DNA of 64,000 nt from Desulfosudis oleivorans (GCA_020723325.1 DYJD01000021.1:62001-126000), one strand, 5' to 3'; counted from the first letter of the stretch, positions 26,601 through 33,927 are shown. The notes: generated by a model from the sequence alone, not told the origin. Translations and numbers: made by a program.

Positions 26601-28107
26601 GAAGGAGACGGACGCCCCGGACCCGATCCAGGCCCTGGCCCGGTTCCTTTCCCAATGGCTGGCTTATTACGGTCCTGTGCCCCTGCAACGACTGAAGGAC
26701 CTTTTCGAGCCGGTTGCCGCGGACTTGGAACCAATAACCTCCACCCTCCTGGAAAGCGGCTTGATCGTCCTGGATCTGCTGACTGAATCAGCAGTGGAAC
26801 CGGAGATCTGCGACCTGCAAAATCTGGAAATCCTGCTGCGCATGCTGCGCAAAGCCCGCAAGCCGGCCTTTGCCCCCCTGCCCATTCGCAAACTGCCCTT
26901 ATTCATGGCCGACTTCCAGGGCCTCACCGCCCCAGGTGAAGCTGTGGAAGATCTGCAGAACCGCCTGGAACAGCTTTTCGGCTATTGCGCCCCGGCCGCG
27001 GACTGGGAACAATGGATCCTGCCGGCCCGCTTGCGGCCCTATTTCCCGGCCTGGCTGGACAGTCTGATCCACTCGTATGATCTGCGCTGGTTCGGTGCCG
27101 GCAAGGAAAAAATCGGTTTTGCTTTTGAAGAAGATCTACCCCTTTTTCAGGAACCCCTTGCGGAACAAGCCGCTGCCCAAACCGAAAAAGGCCTTCAGGA
27201 TCTGATCCCGGAAGGCAAAGGCCGCTATGCCCTCCTGGACCTGGCCCGTCAAGCCGGTATCAGCACTGAAGCTGCCACGCGAAGACTATGGGATCTGGCC
27301 TGGGCCGGCCGGATCGGCTCTGACAACTTTGCCGTGCTGCGCAGCGGCATCCTCAACCGCTTCACCCCCCAACCCCTTTCGGAGAGTTCCGCGGCCCACA
27401 GCCGCGGCCGCTTCAACCGCTGGAAAGCCGGCCGCCCCATGGCCATGGCCGGCAACTGGTTTATCCTGCCCGGCCCGGAAACCGAAGCGGATGGAATCAG
27501 CCGTCTGGAATCCGACAAGGAACGGGTCCGCCAACTGCTCCAACGCTATGGGATTGTCTTCCGGGAACTCTTGAACCGTGAACTGCCGCGGCTGCAATGG
27601 AAAAACCTGTTCAAAGCCCTGCGCCTGATGGAGCTTAGCGGCGAAGTCCTATCCGGCGCCTTCTTCGAGGGCATCGGGGGATTGCAATTCATTTCCCCGG
27701 AAGCCCTGGGCCGGGTGCAAGCCGCACTGCCCGAAGACGCGGTCTTCTGGATGAACGCCACCGATCCGGCCTCGGCCTGCGGCCTGAACCTGAAAGCCCT
27801 TAAATCCCTTTTGCCGGCCCGCCAGGCCGCCACCTTCCTGGTCTTTCACGGCGCCAGGCCCGTGCTCATCGCCCGCAAAAACAGCCTGGAACTTACCATC
27901 CAGGCTCAGCCGGACTCCCCCCACCTGCCCCGCTATTTTGCCCTTTTCAAGGACCTGCTCAACCGGGAATTCAACCCGCGCCGCTCCATCCGCGTGGAAA
28001 AAATCAACGCCGCCCCGGCCCTGGACAGCCCTTACGCCCCGGCCCTGAAAGCCATGGGCTTTGTCAAAGACCACAAAGGCTTTGAGCTCAGACGGCGTTA
28101 TGATTAA
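23605..28107 (+). CDS. lhr: Lhr-type large ATP-dependent helicase
   Basis: From ATG 23605 this is 1500 aa, the size of full-length bacterial Lhr. The helicase core (about 1-870) has the Q/P-loop TAPTGSGKT near residue 48, motif II DEIHAV near 166, SATVRP, TNSLELGIDIG and QRIGRSGHQ. A long C-terminal Lhr extension follows (about 870-1500), with winged-helix-like repeats. It is a 3'-5' superfamily 2 helicase linked to DNA repair. The start is chosen over the longer frame from 23503 because those 34 codons are made of a REP-like intergenic repeat. No nuclease or phosphoesterase partner is adjacent. GC content is higher than that of its neighbours. Confidence 0.93.
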   Translation: MNTQPLALFHPLVAEWFRTTLGTPSDIQTRAWPEIAAGNHVLVTAPTGSGKTLTAFLWALNQLITRKWSGDQVRVLYVSPLKALNNDVHRNLNLPLTQLHGHFHGAGQAFPMIRVQTRSGDTPQDERRRMLKRPPEILITTPESLNILISSKAGRRLLTGLKTVILDEIHAVIAGKRGTHLMTAVDRLVPLCGEFQRIALSATVRPMEKAAEFIGGYRLEGDKTGPVHVRRKVVTVAAKVRKHLEVSIRFPAKTGSELPAASVWPALIEAFKILIHQHRSTLFFANSRRLSEKVARLLNENEPLPLAYSHHGSLAKEIRLAVEQRLKQQELRAIVATNSLELGIDIGNLDQVALIQTPISISSAVQRIGRSGHQVGAVSRGVLFPTHGRDFIHAAVMARCVTELTIEAVEPPECPLDVLAQVLLSMVTVETWDLDELFTLIRTSAPYHHLSRRHFDLVLDMLAGRYADTRIRELRPRLLLDRTTNKVQAKSGNSALLFLGGGTIPDRGYFDLRLQGDRSKIGELDEEFVWERHVGETFALGVQTWRIQRITANDVEVLPAESRPGIIPFWRAEARNRDFHFSEKIGEFLEAAEKALPHSVADFVKHLTTHYFMEPQAAAELSAFLQAQQQASRAPLPHRRHLLVEHFDDPLNRADKKQVILHTLWGGRVNRPLAVALAAAWERAHGYRLEVFADDDAVLVMLPHDFDAKTLLQMVHSGNVELLLRERLESTGLFSACFRENAGRALLLPKLTFGKRMPLWLNRLRAKKLLDAVMGSRDFPLLLETWRTCLQDIFDLPNLKMLLDELAQGAIKVSEAYTTLASPFAAGLIWQQTNTYMYKDDTPEFSRKSALAGDLIREISLSAGLRPNIPRELTETLEHKLQRTAPGYAPGSALELLDWVRERLLIPMAEWMVLLAAVSRDHAIDADALLLEIGHRLLRIRVGQAVQEGIAARENLPRLLHIFGSDTLAVLPLAEATHGPYTFPAINGENVLQPLSEEEKETDAPDPIQALARFLSQWLAYYGPVPLQRLKDLFEPVAADLEPITSTLLESGLIVLDLLTESAVEPEICDLQNLEILLRMLRKARKPAFAPLPIRKLPLFMADFQGLTAPGEAVEDLQNRLEQLFGYCAPAADWEQWILPARLRPYFPAWLDSLIHSYDLRWFGAGKEKIGFAFEEDLPLFQEPLAEQAAAQTEKGLQDLIPEGKGRYALLDLARQAGISTEAATRRLWDLAWAGRIGSDNFAVLRSGILNRFTPQPLSESSAAHSRGRFNRWKAGRPMAMAGNWFILPGPETEADGISRLESDKERVRQLLQRYGIVFRELLNRELPRLQWKNLFKALRLMELSGEVLSGAFFEGIGGLQFISPEALGRVQAALPEDAVFWMNATDPASACGLNLKALKSLLPARQAATFLVFHGARPVLIARKNSLELTIQAQPDSPHLPRYFALFKDLLNREFNPRRSIRVEKINAAPALDSPYAPALKAMGFVKDHKGFELRRRYD

Positions 28108-28333
28108 GGACTGTTGGACGAATTGTTGTAACTCAGGTGAATAGACCGAAGGCTGAAGACCGAAGGTCAAAGGTCAAAGGTTTTTGATCTAACTACACGA
28201 TATCCCGCAAAACTTCAGTGGAAAGACAAAAGCTCCATTGTTTTGATTGATTTATGCCCGATGTTTGGTTATCTTTCCGCCTTTGGCATCGATATCAGTG
28301 TATTTACAAGGACATCATTTCAAGGGTGAACGT
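28108..28333. other. Intergenic gap with short repeats
   Basis: It holds a small direct repeat at about 28143-28180 (gaccgaagg, then ggtcaaa twice). No gene or strong promoter was recognised. Confidence 0.4.
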
Positions 28334-28594
28334 ATGAACAACAGACAACTTACTCCGGCCTACATCTTCTTCTATCTTCTTTTCTCGCCGGAAACATGGC
28401 GCGCATTGATCGGCCTGATCGTTTCCTATTTTCTAACCCCACAACTCCTTCCGCCGCAAATCGCCGCAGCCGGCAAAGCCATGCTGTACGTCATGATCGC
28501 CACCATCGGCTATGCCGGCAGCGGCCTCCCGGCCCGCTGGATTACCGGGATGCTGAAACGATTCATCATGGGTGATCAGAGTCCAGGGAAATAA
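28334..28594 (+). CDS. Small membrane protein, unknown function
   Basis: From ATG 28334 (AAGGGTGA upstream) this is 86 aa. Two hydrophobic segments lie at about residues 8-37 and 45-66, separated by PQLLPPQIAAAGKA. The end is charged (MLKRFIMGDQSPGK), so it is probably a two-pass inner-membrane protein with no recognised family. A degraded partial copy (from LTPQLLPPQIAA on) lies at 29326-29491. The BrnTA toxin-antitoxin genes separate the two copies. Confidence 0.6.
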   Translation: MNNRQLTPAYIFFYLLFSPETWRALIGLIVSYFLTPQLLPPQIAAAGKAMLYVMIATIGYAGSGLPARWITGMLKRFIMGDQSPGK

Positions 28595-28706
28595 TGGCGG
28601 ATACCATATCCGATCCTGAAATTGATTAATTGAGCACCGATGAGTCCGCAGTGGGCATTAAAATTGAGCCATTACCTGAAAAACAAGTTGAGAGGAAGTT
28701 GAGATA

Positions 28707-28964
28707 TCAATTATGAGCTATACGCTCCAGCTCTTCACGGATGACTTGCCGAATAACAGTCTCGTCTAGGGGCTTACTACTTTTTGCAAGATATTCCCTA
28801 AGCGCCTCATTAATCATGGTCTGGTATCCATATCCGGCTTTTTCCGCGCGCCCGCGGAAATGCTCTATGATGTCCGTATCAAGATACATTGTAACCCTCG
28901 TTTTTCCCTTGGTTGGAAGGACCTGTCCTCTCTTTGCATTTTCAAAATTGTATTCCTTTTTCAT
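28707..28964 (-). CDS. brnA: BrnA-family antitoxin
   Basis: This 85-aa protein has a disordered basic N-terminus (MKKEYNFENAKRGQVLP), then a ribbon-helix-helix segment (TRVTMYLDTDIIEHFRGRAE, then GYQTMINEALREYL). This is the DNA-binding and toxin-neutralising fold of BrnA. Its start overlaps the end of the toxin gene by 23 nt, the normal brnT-brnA arrangement. The pair probably represses its own promoter at 29224-29252. A chromosomal toxin-antitoxin pair beside an integron integrase fits a stabilising role for the accessory region. Confidence 0.88.
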   Translation of the reverse strand: MKKEYNFENAKRGQVLPTKGKTRVTMYLDTDIIEHFRGRAEKAGYGYQTMINEALREYLAKSSKPLDETVIRQVIREELERIAHN

Positions 28965-29220
28965 ATTGCTTCCTTTCCGCTGGCGTCGCTTTTCTGGCCG
29001 AAATCATACGAATGGCATCAGCACGGTATGAATACACAACTGTTAATATTCGGCCAACCGCATCTACGCCGACAGAAACAAATCGTTGCTCACTAGAAAC
29101 AACAGACTCTTCTAAAGTCATGGCAAATGGATCAAAAAGTACCATCTCAGCGTCAGAGAAGCGTACTCCATGCTTTTTGAAGTTGATTTCAGCCTTATTG
29201 GGGTCCCAAATTACATACAT
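28942..29220 (-). CDS. brnT: BrnT-family ribonuclease toxin
   Basis: BrnT is a RelE-like ribonuclease toxin that BrnA neutralises. From the ATG at 29220 this is 92 aa, usual for the family. The opening WDPNKAEINFKKHGVRFSDA is diagnostic, followed by FDPFAMTLEES, the loop RFVSVGVDAVGRILTVVYSYR and IRMISARKAT. The in-frame ATG at 29232 is unlikely, because the -10 box of a consensus promoter (29224-29229) would lie inside the gene. With the 29220 start, transcription would begin at or beside the start codon, giving a leaderless or nearly leaderless message. Confidence 0.88.
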   Translation of the reverse strand: MYVIWDPNKAEINFKKHGVRFSDAEMVLFDPFAMTLEESVVSSEQRFVSVGVDAVGRILTVVYSYRADAIRMISARKATPAERKQYEKGIQF

Positions 29221-29223
29221 AAG

Positions 29224-29252
29224 ATTATACATATATTATATGCATATGTCAA
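29224..29252 (-). promoter_or_regulatory. Consensus promoter of brnTA with palindromic spacer
   Basis: On the minus strand TTGACA (29252-29247), a 17-nt spacer and TATAAT (29229-29224) match the sigma-70 consensus exactly. The spacer includes the palindrome ATATGCATAT, a plausible site for BrnA autorepression. Confidence 0.65.
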
Positions 29253-29325
29253 GATAAGTATCTTCCATTAAATTACTCTGTAAATGGAAATCACAGTAAT
29301 GATGTACGAATATCCCGACCATCTC

Positions 29326-29491
29326 CTTTTTTTAACCCCCAGGTCCCTTCGCCGCAGATCGCCGCAGCCGGTAAAGCCATGCTGTACATCATGATCGCCA
29401 ACATCGCTATGCCGACAGCGGTCTCCCGGCCCGCTGGATTACCGGCGTGCAGAAACAACTCATCCTGGGTGACAGACAGCCCCGCACCTGA
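29326..29491 (+). pseudogene. Degraded partial copy of the 28334 membrane protein gene
   Basis: The sequence from about 29326 (tttaacccccaggtcccttc) to 29491 matches 28430-28592 through CGCCGCAGCCGG, AAAGCCATGCTGTAC and CGGCCCGCTGGATTACCGG. It has several substitutions and small deletions that break the frame. The 5' half is absent. It lies between the toxin-antitoxin pair and the integron integrase, so a duplication or an insertion with flanking duplication occurred here. Confidence 0.75.
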
Positions 29492-29519
29492 TCATAAAAC
29501 CCCATGCCGTTAATTTTTA

Positions 29520-30506
29520 TTAATTCAAAACCGGTGCCTGATTTCGGTCCAGCGGGCTGATCACTGCCCGGCCGCCTTTATTCAAGACATGCGTATAAAT
29601 CATGGTGGTGCTCACATCCTTGTGACCGAGCAATTCCTGAACCGTGCGGATATCATATCCGCCCATCAGCAGATGTGTCGCAAAACTGTGCCGAAACACA
29701 TGACTGCTGACCGGCTTGATGATCCGAGCCAGCTTAACCGCCTGGCGGATCGCCCCGTTAAGACAGGACAGATGAATGTGATGACGCCTGCGTTTGCCCG
29801 ATCGCGGGTCCGTTGATATCGATTTGGAAGCAAAAACATACTGCCAACGCCATTCCCTATCCGCATTGGGATATTTCCGTTCAAGTGCATAGGGCAAATA
29901 CACAGAGCCGCCCCCTTTCAGCAAATCTTGATCGTGGATTTGCTTGCGCACATGCAGATGTGCTTTCAGCAACGGCTTAATATCTTCGGGCAGCATGGTG
30001 ATCCGATCCTTATGGCCTTTTCCATCTCGCACCACAATTTCATTCAACTCGAAATCAAGATCCTTGACCCGCAATCTGGCGCATTCAATACCGCGAAGAC
30101 CGGCACCGTATAGAATTTTTCCCATTAATTGGTATTCGCCGGTCATTGAATTGATGATGGCCATCATTTCCTTTTCAGACAATACAACCGGCCGCTTTTC
30201 CGGCCGCTTGGCTCTTACTGAGTCGATATTTTCCGGAAACTCGATCTTTAACACTTGCGAATACAGGAACAACAGCGCATTGAACGCCTGGTTCTGAGTT
30301 GATGCGGCCACATTTCGTTTTACCGCCAAATCCGTTAGGAATGCCTCGATTTCCTTGAATCCCATGTCCTTTGGATGTCGCTTATTATGAAAATATATAA
30401 ACCGCTTAATCCAAGATATATATGCCTCTTCGGTACGAATGGATAAATGCCGCACCCGAATAAGATCCCGCACCTGATCAAGTAATTTAACCGGTCGTTT
30501 CTCCAT
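29520..30506 (-). CDS. intI: Integron integrase
   Basis: This 328-aa tyrosine recombinase (start ATG 30506, preceded by GGAGGAAACG; an upstream frame reaches 30545) catalyses cassette insertion at attI and excision at attC. The N-terminal SAM-like domain ([20 protein letters not shown]) is followed by the catalytic domain with Arg in [13 protein letters not shown], HxxR in [12 protein letters not shown], His in LLGHKDVST and nucleophile Tyr in TMIYTHV. The integron-specific insertion is present ([19 protein letters not shown], then [13 protein letters not shown]), which separates IntI from Xer recombinases. It is transcribed away from the cassette array, the normal geometry. The gene looks intact, so the array may still be mobile. 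Confidence 0.95.
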   Translation of the reverse strand: MEKRPVKLLDQVRDLIRVRHLSIRTEEAYISWIKRFIYFHNKRHPKDMGFKEIEAFLTDLAVKRNVAASTQNQAFNALLFLYSQVLKIEFPENIDSVRAKRPEKRPVVLSEKEMMAIINSMTGEYQLMGKILYGAGLRGIECARLRVKDLDFELNEIVVRDGKGHKDRITMLPEDIKPLLKAHLHVRKQIHDQDLLKGGGSVYLPYALERKYPNADREWRWQYVFASKSISTDPRSGKRRRHHIHLSCLNGAIRQAVKLARIIKPVSSHVFRHSFATHLLMGGYDIRTVQELLGHKDVSTTMIYTHVLNKGGRAVISPLDRNQAPVLN

Positions 30507-30654
30507 CGTTTCCTCCTCTTCCATAATAAAAATGTTTGACTTCAAATCAGTTTTGTATTAACAGCTTGAATATATAATAATTATATTTATTGAAGAAATT
30601 GATTTGTTTATTTTTATAAACCCAAAAGATAATTTTTGTCAACATATTTTTTGC

Positions 30655-30829
30655 GTTATTGAGCGATTTCGCTCCATATCATGGGATTTCCGGTGTTATT
30701 GAGCGATTTCATTCAAATTTGCTTTCAATATGGCTACAAAATATTTGTTTTCAATTGTAATATTATTGTGTTATAGAATAGGCGATATTTTAATATTGAG
30801 TGAAATTACACCATAATATATGTTAGGGC
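30655..30829 (+). other. Presumed attI region and first recombination point
   Basis: Between the integrase start and the first cassette are two direct copies of GTTATTGAGCGATTTC (30655-30670 and 30695-30710), 40 nt apart, which may be integrase-binding repeats. The junction with cassette 1 is at GTTAGGGC (30822-30829). The surroundings are very AT-rich, and no LexA box was recognised upstream of intI. Confidence 0.6.
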
Positions 30830-30837
30830 TCAAGGTC

Positions 30838-31164
30838 ATGTCGGATTCTCTTCTGGTCAGTTGGCGTGACAACATTGTTGGAGAACTTCAAAATCCAATG
30901 CCTGATATGTGGTACTTGGATGGCGAATGGGTCTCGAATGGTTCTAAGCACGCCCAAGATTTTGAAATATTGGTTCGAAATTTTGATACGAAACAGGTCT
31001 ATCAAGACCATACCAAAGGAACACGCGCATTACTTTTCGAAACAAAATCACTGGAAGGCTCGGGCATAAACGCAGTGATTATTTCCCTTACAGATAATCG
31101 TCTTTTTTTGCGCCGCGTTTTTGAAAAAGAAGCAATTGAGTGGCTCGTTGCCAATGTTAGATAA
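30838..31164 (+). CDS. Cassette 1 protein, unknown function
   Basis: This 108-aa soluble protein starts at ATG 30838; the ATG at 30820 overlaps the recombination site and is unlikely. The sequence opens MSDSLLVSWRDNIVGEL and contains DMWYLDGEW and LLFETKSLEGSGINAV. No signal peptide, membrane segment or catalytic motif is recognised. It is the first cassette and so the one best placed for expression from a promoter near attI. Its attC follows 24 nt after the stop. Confidence 0.7.
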   Translation: MSDSLLVSWRDNIVGELQNPMPDMWYLDGEWVSNGSKHAQDFEILVRNFDTKQVYQDHTKGTRALLFETKSLEGSGINAVIISLTDNRLFLRRVFEKEAIEWLVANVR

Positions 31165-31187
31165 ATATCTAAGCAGTGGCTCACTGA

Positions 31188-31282
31188 GCCCTAACAAGTC
31201 AATCAACCCGACCGCAGGGTACGGTCTTTCTCGCTTATGCATCAGCGCCTCGGCTGCGGCGGGTTATCTCCAACGTTCGGTG
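31188..31282 (+). repeat. attC site of cassette 1
   Basis: It begins GCCCTAAC and ends AACGTTCGGT. The inner arms AACCCGACCGCAG and CTGCGGCGGGTT pair with one unpaired A, the extrahelical base that orients recombination. Confidence 0.85.
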
Positions 31283-31588
31283 CGCAGGATGTGATTCCCG
31301 TTTTGAATCCGGTAGAGAGTCGTAGCAGTGGCAGTTCAAGCGGTGGGTCCCGGCGGTGTTGATCGTTCCAAAAGGTCGAGCATGCACCAAGTACAAAAGT
31401 GAGCGGCCGTCATTGTATAGAGCCCGTTCACGCTGCTTCAATTCAGGCTTTAATTGAAGCGATTACCGATTGTATCAAGGTCGATTGAGTTCACCGAACC
31501 CGGCGTTCCAGCCAACGGGCAGGAGCCGGTCGCGTCGGAGTGAAATTTGATCGTCAGCGGCGGCTCCAGCCCGTAGCTGAACTTTTCG
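31276..31588 (+). other. Cassette 2, no convincing gene
   Basis: This cassette runs from GTTCGGTG (31275) to GTTATGCC (31588). About 210 nt lie before its attC. No plus-strand frame with a ribosome site exceeds about 30 codons, and the minus-strand frames cross the attC boundary. It may be a non-coding cassette, carry a small RNA or promoter, or be a decayed gene. Confidence 0.6.
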
Positions 31589-31595
31589 TTATGCC
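31492..31595 (+). repeat. attC site of cassette 2
   Basis: It begins CACCGAAC and ends CGTTATGCC. The arms around AACGGGCAGGAGCCG and CGGCTCCAGCCCGT pair. It resembles attC 4 closely in sequence and length (about 104 nt). Confidence 0.85.
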
Positions 31596-31617
31596 TACTT
31601 GAAAAATAAGGATATAA

Positions 31618-32178
31618 GTGAAAATCAATCGTCAGTTCCAAGATTTGCATTCACCTGGTCAGAATGGAACGGACTGGTATACTATTCAGGTTGTCGAGCG
31701 CGATATCTGCCTGCTATACCATCAACTTGCAGACTACTCATATATCATGGGAGACCTTTATTACGGAGATGTTTTTGCCCTTCCGTATTGGGAATATCTC
31801 AACATCCCGAATCTTGAAACTGAACGACAAGCTTTTATCCGTAACGGCTGCCTAGTAATGCTCTATGCAATGGCTTCAGAAGTCCTCGATGGGAGTGGAA
31901 CCTATTTAACAATGGAGCGAAAGCGTTATCACGCTGCTCGGGCAGCAGTTGAAGCATTGCCCAATTTTGACGATGAGTCTAATCGATTGATAGCAGCAGT
32001 CAAAGGTTCATTTAAATTGATCGATGAAAAACGTGGGACATGGGATGATATACCTGAAGTACAAGATGTGATTTCGGAATCAACTTGGATACACGAATGT
32101 TTCGTGCGTCAGTATTTTATTGAACGTACGAATGATTTTTTCAAGAATCCATATTTCCGAAATGAAGGGCCAAAATGA
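31618..32178 (+). CDS. Cassette 3 protein, unknown function
   Basis: This 186-aa soluble protein begins with GTG behind AAGGA. It is rich in aromatic and acidic residues (DWYTIQVVERDICLLYHQLA, GDLYYGDVFALPYWEYL, WDDIPEVQDVI, STWIHECFVRQYF). It is mainly helical by appearance, with no export signal and no motif I can name. Its codon usage is more AT-rich than the chromosome's, as for other cassette genes. The attC begins 7 nt after the stop. Confidence 0.75.
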   Translation: MKINRQFQDLHSPGQNGTDWYTIQVVERDICLLYHQLADYSYIMGDLYYGDVFALPYWEYLNIPNLETERQAFIRNGCLVMLYAMASEVLDGSGTYLTMERKRYHAARAAVEALPNFDDESNRLIAAVKGSFKLIDEKRGTWDDIPEVQDVISESTWIHECFVRQYFIERTNDFFKNPYFRNEGPK

Positions 32179-32184
32179 AAAAAC

Positions 32185-32250
32185 GGCATAACCATCCGCT
32201 TGTGAGTGACGCGCAAAAAGCCGCGCGCCCCACAGCGGCGCGGTTGTGCA
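32185..32250 (+). repeat. attC site of cassette 3
   Basis: It begins GGCATAAC and ends GGTTGTGCA, about 66 nt. The arms CCGCTTGTGAGTGACGCGC and GCGCGCCCCACAGCGG pair imperfectly. It is almost identical to attC 6. Confidence 0.85.
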
Positions 32251-32272
32251 TAAAAGGAAATGATTATAAAGC

Positions 32273-32569
32273 ATGCCATTACCTTTATTGGATATACTCG
32301 CCTTCTCATTTATATTTGAACCCTTGCTATATTTGATAATTCCAAGTTTTCATGGAAAGTTGTCAACAACTGGTAAGTGCTTTCAAATAGTTGGGTTGGT
32401 CTCATTTTTAATTTCAATAATATTCTTAATCGAATCATTCTCATCCAGTAGTTATTCGGTTCTTTTGTTCATTTTATTTTTTGGAATTAGCTACATATCT
32501 GGGATTGTTTGCTTAAACCTTGACCCTGAAAGAGAGAAAAAGAAAGAAAAACGACAACATAAATTATAA
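32273..32569 (+). CDS. Cassette 4 small membrane protein
   Basis: This 98-aa protein has three probable membrane segments (about residues 5-25, 37-54 and 62-82) and a highly charged cytoplasmic tail (DPEREKKKEKRQ). No family is recognised. It has a ribosome site AAAGGAA upstream. The stop lies 5 nt before its attC. Small membrane proteins are common among integron cassettes. A role as an immunity or envelope-modifying protein would be a guess. Confidence 0.7.
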   Translation: MPLPLLDILAFSFIFEPLLYLIIPSFHGKLSTTGKCFQIVGLVSFLISIIFLIESFSSSSYSVLLFILFFGISYISGIVCLNLDPEREKKKEKRQHKL

Positions 32570-32573
32570 AAAT

Positions 32574-32677
32574 TGCACAACCAGACGCTCCAGTCAACGG
32601 GCAGGAGCCGTTCGGATCAGAGTAAAATTTGGGCAATAGTGGCGGCTCCTGCCCGTCGCTGAGCTACTTGTTCGGCA
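32574..32677 (+). repeat. attC site of cassette 4
   Basis: It begins TGCACAAC and ends TTGTTCGGCA, about 104 nt. The arms AACGGGCAGGAGCCG and CGGCTCCTGCCCGT pair well. It is related to attC 2. Confidence 0.85.
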
Positions 32678-32726
32678 AAAAACATAAGAAAATATAGAAT
32701 GAGAATAACTTAGGAGGGAGTTGGGT

Positions 32727-33374
32727 ATGTCAGAAATAGTCAAGAATAAAAAATTAAAGGACATCATCCCAATACTCTGGAGTTCATATGAGCACATGTT
32801 CGCTGTGAGAGAGACTGGTACAACAAATGGCATTAATTACTTGATGGTAGTTGCCACTTTTTTGCCGGTTTTTTGTCTTACATTATATATGGCTTTTCAA
32901 AGTATACTATTTCTAGTTCCTATTTTATTTCAAATTGCGGCGCTCTTAATCTTGTTAAAGAGGTTCTTTATCAAGGGACAGATACATTGGTTTAAATTGG
33001 AAGATACTCTATTACAACTTGATAACAATGCCTTAGAAAAATATTTGTTTGCAGAATTGAAAGCATTTGAAGATGATTCTTGGAGGCGTTCGGGAGCTTT
33101 TTCTACCATTATCAAGAGAGCATTATTTCTCTTAGTATTTTCAATATTTTTGACTTCCCTTGTATCTGCTTTTGTGTTTATGAAGGGCGATATCCAATTA
33201 TATGTGGTGACGGTATTTTTGGTAGTTGTATTTTTGCTTCTTTACTTTTTCTATAAAGAGGTTCCTGAAAATAAGTTTGAGGATGATAAACAAAGATATT
33301 TAAATGATATTAACATCTGGCTTAAAAAGAACGAGGGTGAAAGTGGTCCCGAGACAGATTCAATTACTAAATAG
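32727..33374 (+). CDS. Cassette 5 membrane protein, unknown function
   Basis: The start at ATG 32727 follows TAGGAGGG; an in-frame TTG lies at 32721. The 215-aa product has four probable membrane segments in two pairs (about residues 38-58, 60-80, 130-150 and 155-175). A cytoplasmic loop (KLEDTLLQLDNNALEKYLFA) separates the pairs, and the tail is charged. The architecture resembles SLATT-type two-hairpin membrane proteins, but I cannot confirm it. Its attC begins 30 nt after the stop. Possible roles include membrane-linked defence effectors, but nothing here proves that. Confidence 0.7.
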   Translation: MSEIVKNKKLKDIIPILWSSYEHMFAVRETGTTNGINYLMVVATFLPVFCLTLYMAFQSILFLVPILFQIAALLILLKRFFIKGQIHWFKLEDTLLQLDNNALEKYLFAELKAFEDDSWRRSGAFSTIIKRALFLLVFSIFLTSLVSAFVFMKGDIQLYVVTVFLVVVFLLLYFFYKEVPENKFEDDKQRYLNDINIWLKKNEGESGPETDSITK

Positions 33375-33404
33375 CTTTCGATATTTTGGAATAACATAGC
33401 GAAA

Positions 33405-33468
33405 TGCCGAACCACCGTGTGGAGAGGACGCGGTAAAACATTGTGCCTCTCACACGGAACGTTATGGT
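33405..33468 (+). repeat. attC site of cassette 5
   Basis: It begins TGCCGAAC and ends AACGTTATGGT, about 64 nt. The arms CCGTGTGGAGAGG and CCTCTCACACGG pair with one extrahelical G. Confidence 0.85.
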
Positions 33469-33476
33469 CCTCTAAT

Positions 33477-33833
33477 ATGAAGCTATTTAAAAAAACATTT
33501 TATTTGGTTTCTCTCTTATTCATGTTCGGATGTGCATCCACAGGAACAGATACCCATATTCGAGGAGCACTTGTCTGGAATAATAATCAGCAAACGATCA
33601 AGCCATGTGGTTCAGAAGAGATTTATTGGGTAAGAGTTCTTGCGTCAAATCCAAATTTCTTGCTCACACAAAAGGTTAAAGAACTTTCTGGTGTAGGACA
33701 CCAAGACATAATAGCCGAGTTCAATGGAGAGCTTAGCAAAGACAAAGTTACTTTTTCTCCTGGTTATCATGTTGATGGAATACTCATTGTGAATAAAACT
33801 ATTTCGGTTGAGAATGGAAATTGTTCAAAATAA
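33477..33833 (+). CDS. Cassette 6 lipoprotein
   Basis: From ATG 33477 this is 118 aa; the longer frame from 33417 runs through attC 5 and is rejected. A lipoprotein signal peptide is clear (KKTFYLVSLLFMFGCAS, lipobox FMFGC, Cys 19 expected to be lipidated). The mature part is a short beta-rich domain with two further cysteines (KPCGSEEIYWVRV and the C-terminal NCSK) that could form a disulphide. No family is recognised. It would sit in the periplasm anchored to a membrane. Confidence 0.75.
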   Translation: MKLFKKTFYLVSLLFMFGCASTGTDTHIRGALVWNNNQQTIKPCGSEEIYWVRVLASNPNFLLTQKVKELSGVGHQDIIAEFNGELSKDKVTFSPGYHVDGILIVNKTISVENGNCSK

Positions 33834-33836
33834 AAA

Positions 33837-33901
33837 AGCATAACCATCCGCTTGTGAGTGACGCGCAAAAAGCTGCGCGCCCCACAGCAGCACGTTAGCG
33901 T
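33837..33901 (+). repeat. attC site of cassette 6
   Basis: It begins AGCATAAC and ends CACGTTAGCGT, about 65 nt. It is almost identical to attC 3, differing at a few paired positions. The outer match to the cassette's own GTTATGGT has one mismatch, which may reflect recombination between related cassettes. Confidence 0.8.
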
Positions 33902-33927
33902 GATGCCATAAGACAGAAGGAGTTTGA

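Noticed and set aside
28595-28706. Possible insertion-sequence edge (attgagcaccgatgagtccg)
   Set aside because: No inverted repeats, target duplication or transposase fragment could be found around it.
29520-30506. XerC/XerD-type recombinase
   Set aside because: The integron-specific insertion (ALERKYP to STDPRSG) and the adjoining attC sites identify it as IntI.
30820-30837. Upstream ATG for the first cassette gene
   Set aside because: The codon overlaps the integrase recombination point GTTAGGGC, so it would change with each cassette; ATG 30838 is better.
31235-31650. Minus-strand ORFs in cassette 2
   Set aside because: They cross attC boundaries, lack ribosome sites and have no family likeness.
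33417-33476. Longer N-terminus of the cassette 6 lipoprotein
   Set aside because: It would be read through attC 5. The lipoprotein signal starts at 33477.
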